Shown: in pieces, positions 62,325 to 64,000 of the stretch
Layout: the number at the start of each line of letters is the position of its first letter
Position numbering within the stretch: the first letter of the stretch is position 1
Source: Niastella sp966212235
Lineage (GTDB): Bacteria > Bacteroidota > Bacteroidia > Chitinophagales > Chitinophagaceae
DNA: 64,000 nt
Direction: 5' to 3'
Assembly (NCBI GenBank): GCA_966212235.1
Contig: CBIHPP010000011.1
Location: 1-64,000 of the forward strand
The notes under the pieces: generated by a model
Database searches by the model: none
Told to the model about the DNA's origin: nothing
What the model saw: only the letters and a program-made list of their open reading frames with translations
Made by a program: the position numbers and the translations under genes

Positions 62325-64000
62325 ATGAATATCAGAAAGATAGTATTACAGGTAACAGCTCTTATTGCTGCAGCGGGTGCGCAGGCTCAAAACCCGATTA
62401 TACAAACCATTTATACAGCCGATCCGGCGCCGATGGTATACAAGGATACCGTTTACCTGTACACGGGGCATGATGAGGATAAATCGACTGTGTTTGTGAT
62501 GAAAGACTGGCACTGTTTCACCTCTACCGATATGGTGAACTGGACACACCGTGGGTCACCACTATCTATTAAAGCGTTCAGCTGGGCGAAGCAAGATGCC
62601 TGGGCCGGACAATGCATTCCCAGGAACGGGAAGTTTTACTGGTATGTACCTATGACCCATGAAACGATGGGAATGTCAATCGGGGTGGCTGTTTCTGATA
62701 GTCCTACCGGTCCGTTTAAAGATGCACTTGGAAAACCACTGGTGCATAGCGGTAAGGGAGATATTGATCCCACGGTATTTGTTGATGACGATGGTCAGGC
62801 GTATCTCTATTGGGGGAACCCTTATCTCATGTACGTAAAGTTGAACGAGGATATGATCTCTTATTCTGGCGAGGTAGTTACAGTGCCGTTGAATAAAGAA
62901 GGGTTTAATGTACGATATAAAGATGTTGATACAAGACCTTCAGCATACGAAGAAGGGCCCTGGTTTTACAAACGGAAAAACCTGTACTATATGGTTTATC
63001 CTGCAGGAGGTGTTCCGGAACATTTGGCTTACTCAACCAGCACAGGTGCTACCGGACCATGGGTTTACGGCGATACCACTATGCGGATAATTGACAATGT
63101 AGGCGCTTTTACCAATCATCCGGGTGTGATCGATTATAAAGGCAAATCGTATTTGTTCTATCATAACGGTGCATTGCCAGGTGGCGGAGGGTTTACCCGT
63201 TCCGTTTGTGTGAACGAGTTCCGGTATAATAAAGATGGGAGCATTCCGCGGATAACGCCAACAGCCGAAGGTGTAAAACCTGTTGAACATGTAAATCCAT
63301 TCATCCGCCAGGAAGCGGAAACTATAGCCTGGGAGCAGGGAATTGAAACCGAACGCAGCACCAACGCCGGAGTTTATGTAACCAAAATCAGCCATGGTGA
63401 TTTTATCAAAGTACGAAGTGTTGATTTCAAGAAAGGAGCAGGAATATTTCAGGCTAATGTTTCATCGGCATCAGGTGGTTTTATCGAGATACATGTAGAT
63501 AGTTGCAACGGAGAACTATTGGGGTCCTGTGAGGTGAAAAACACAGGAGGTTTGCAAAATTGGACAACCGTTTCAACTAAAGTAAAGATGTTAAAGGGTG
63601 TTCACGATCTGTACTTTGTTTTTAAAGGCAATCAGGGCGATCTTTTCAATTTCAACTGGTGGAAGTTCGATGGTGACGCTCAGACTAATTCGCATAAACC
63701 GAAAGTGGTTAATGAAAAACCGGACAAAAAATTCGCAAATGTTTCGCCGAAACTTACCTCCAATAATGGAAATCCACTGTTAGATTTTATGTTTACGGCC
63801 GACCCAACAGCTGTAGAATATAATGGAAGAATCTATGTGTATGCTACCAATGATCATCAACAGTATGAGCATGTAGGAAAGGATGGGAAAAATACATATG
63901 AGCATATCCGTACACTGGTCATGATGTCTTCCGATGATATGGTGAACTGGACTTATCATGGCCTCATAAATACTGCCGAGCTGTCGCCATGGAGTCAGAA
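62325..64000 (+). CDS. GH43-CBM6-GH43 bimodular glycosidase (3' partial)
   Basis: A gene starting at the ATG giving MNIRKIVLQVTALIAAAGAQ (signal peptide) that stays open to the end of the window, at least 558 codons. The first GH43 propeller (about 22-320) has TADPAPMVYKDTVYLY (base Asp), GKGDIDPTVFVDDDGQAY and PSAYEEGPWFY (acid Glu). A CBM6-like module follows (about 325-450; EAETIAWEQG, then FNFNWWKFDG). Past a linker, at about residue 487, a second GH43 start appears (FMFTADPTAVEYNGRIYVYA). The frame is continuous through both parts. Tandem GH43 domains in one chain would combine two side-chain activities, for example arabinofuranosidase and xylosidase. The end lies outside the window. Confidence 0.9.
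   Translation, partial: MNIRKIVLQVTALIAAAGAQAQNPIIQTIYTADPAPMVYKDTVYLYTGHDEDKSTVFVMKDWHCFTSTDMVNWTHRGSPLSIKAFSWAKQDAWAGQCIPRNGKFYWYVPMTHETMGMSIGVAVSDSPTGPFKDALGKPLVHSGKGDIDPTVFVDDDGQAYLYWGNPYLMYVKLNEDMISYSGEVVTVPLNKEGFNVRYKDVDTRPSAYEEGPWFYKRKNLYYMVYPAGGVPEHLAYSTSTGATGPWVYGDTTMRIIDNVGAFTNHPGVIDYKGKSYLFYHNGALPGGGGFTRSVCVNEFRYNKDGSIPRITPTAEGVKPVEHVNPFIRQEAETIAWEQGIETERSTNAGVYVTKISHGDFIKVRSVDFKKGAGIFQANVSSASGGFIEIHVDSCNGELLGSCEVKNTGGLQNWTTVSTKVKMLKGVHDLYFVFKGNQGDLFNFNWWKFDGDAQTNSHKPKVVNEKPDKKFANVSPKLTSNNGNPLLDFMFTADPTAVEYNGRIYVYATNDHQQYEHVGKDGKNTYEHIRTLVMMSSDDMVNWTYHGLINTAELSPWSQ

Overview
The window comes from a Bacteroidota chromosome, most likely a Chitinophagaceae-type soil or plant-associated glycan degrader. 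This rests on a SusC/SusD pair, a one-protein hybrid two-component regulator (HTCS), BACON, PL11 and GH20 enzymes, a type IX secretion C-terminal domain, TAnnTTTG-type promoters and the near absence of Shine-Dalgarno sequences. I saw no rRNA, tRNA, CRISPR array, integrase or transposase.

Layout. 1-6.0 kb is a signalling cluster: a 5'-truncated HAMP-array hybrid histidine kinase with three receivers, a receiver-kinase, a single-domain receiver, and a short receiver-like protein lacking the phospho-acceptor Asp. 6.1-14 kb holds amino-sugar and peptide catabolism: a NagB-LmbE fusion, a GH20 hexosaminidase, a CocE-type hydrolase, a Tat-exported glycosylasparaginase and CutC. 14-27.5 kb is mostly housekeeping: an M61 peptidase, guanine deaminase, an ECF sigma factor with a small membrane partner, an NlpC/P60 peptidase, a thioredoxin-fold protein, a TSUP permease, pyrophosphatase, CrcB, PhoH and several lipoproteins. 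27.7-33.1 kb carries a secreted PL11 rhamnogalacturonan lyase, an NPP-type phosphodiesterase and a flavin amine oxidase. 33.1-45.8 kb is looser, more AT-rich accessory DNA with long gene-poor gaps. It contains an L,D-transpeptidase, a DUF6934-like gene translationally coupled to a 52-codon gene, a second copy of that small gene 1.7 kb away, an LMW-phosphatase-like protein, a signal-peptidase homologue without its catalytic dyad, an M23 peptidase, a thioredoxin lipo/secreted protein, an esterase and an RNA ligase.

45.9-64.0 kb is a polysaccharide utilisation locus on the plus strand: HTCS regulator, GH31 with a PA14 insert, SusC, SusD, an IPT/TIG surface glycan-binding protein, BACON-GH5, GH43, and a GH43-CBM6-GH43 protein cut by the window end. 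The content parallels the Bacteroides ovatus xyloglucan locus. The inferred scheme is: GH5 cuts the backbone at the cell surface, the SGBP and SusCD capture and import oligosaccharides, GH31 removes xylose and the GH43s remove arabinose, while the HTCS senses the oligosaccharide.

The most interesting non-standard signals are: (i) the coupled DUF6934/52-aa gene pair with an ungapped 197-bp duplication; (ii) a pseudo-signal peptidase; (iii) many intergenic regions built from reiterated short words whose reverse complements lie opposite, forming long imperfect hairpins; (iv) a 10-bp inverted repeat ending one base before the GH31 start codon; (v) a 48-codon membrane peptide gene and structured RNA-like hairpins in the 33.1-34.6 kb gap.
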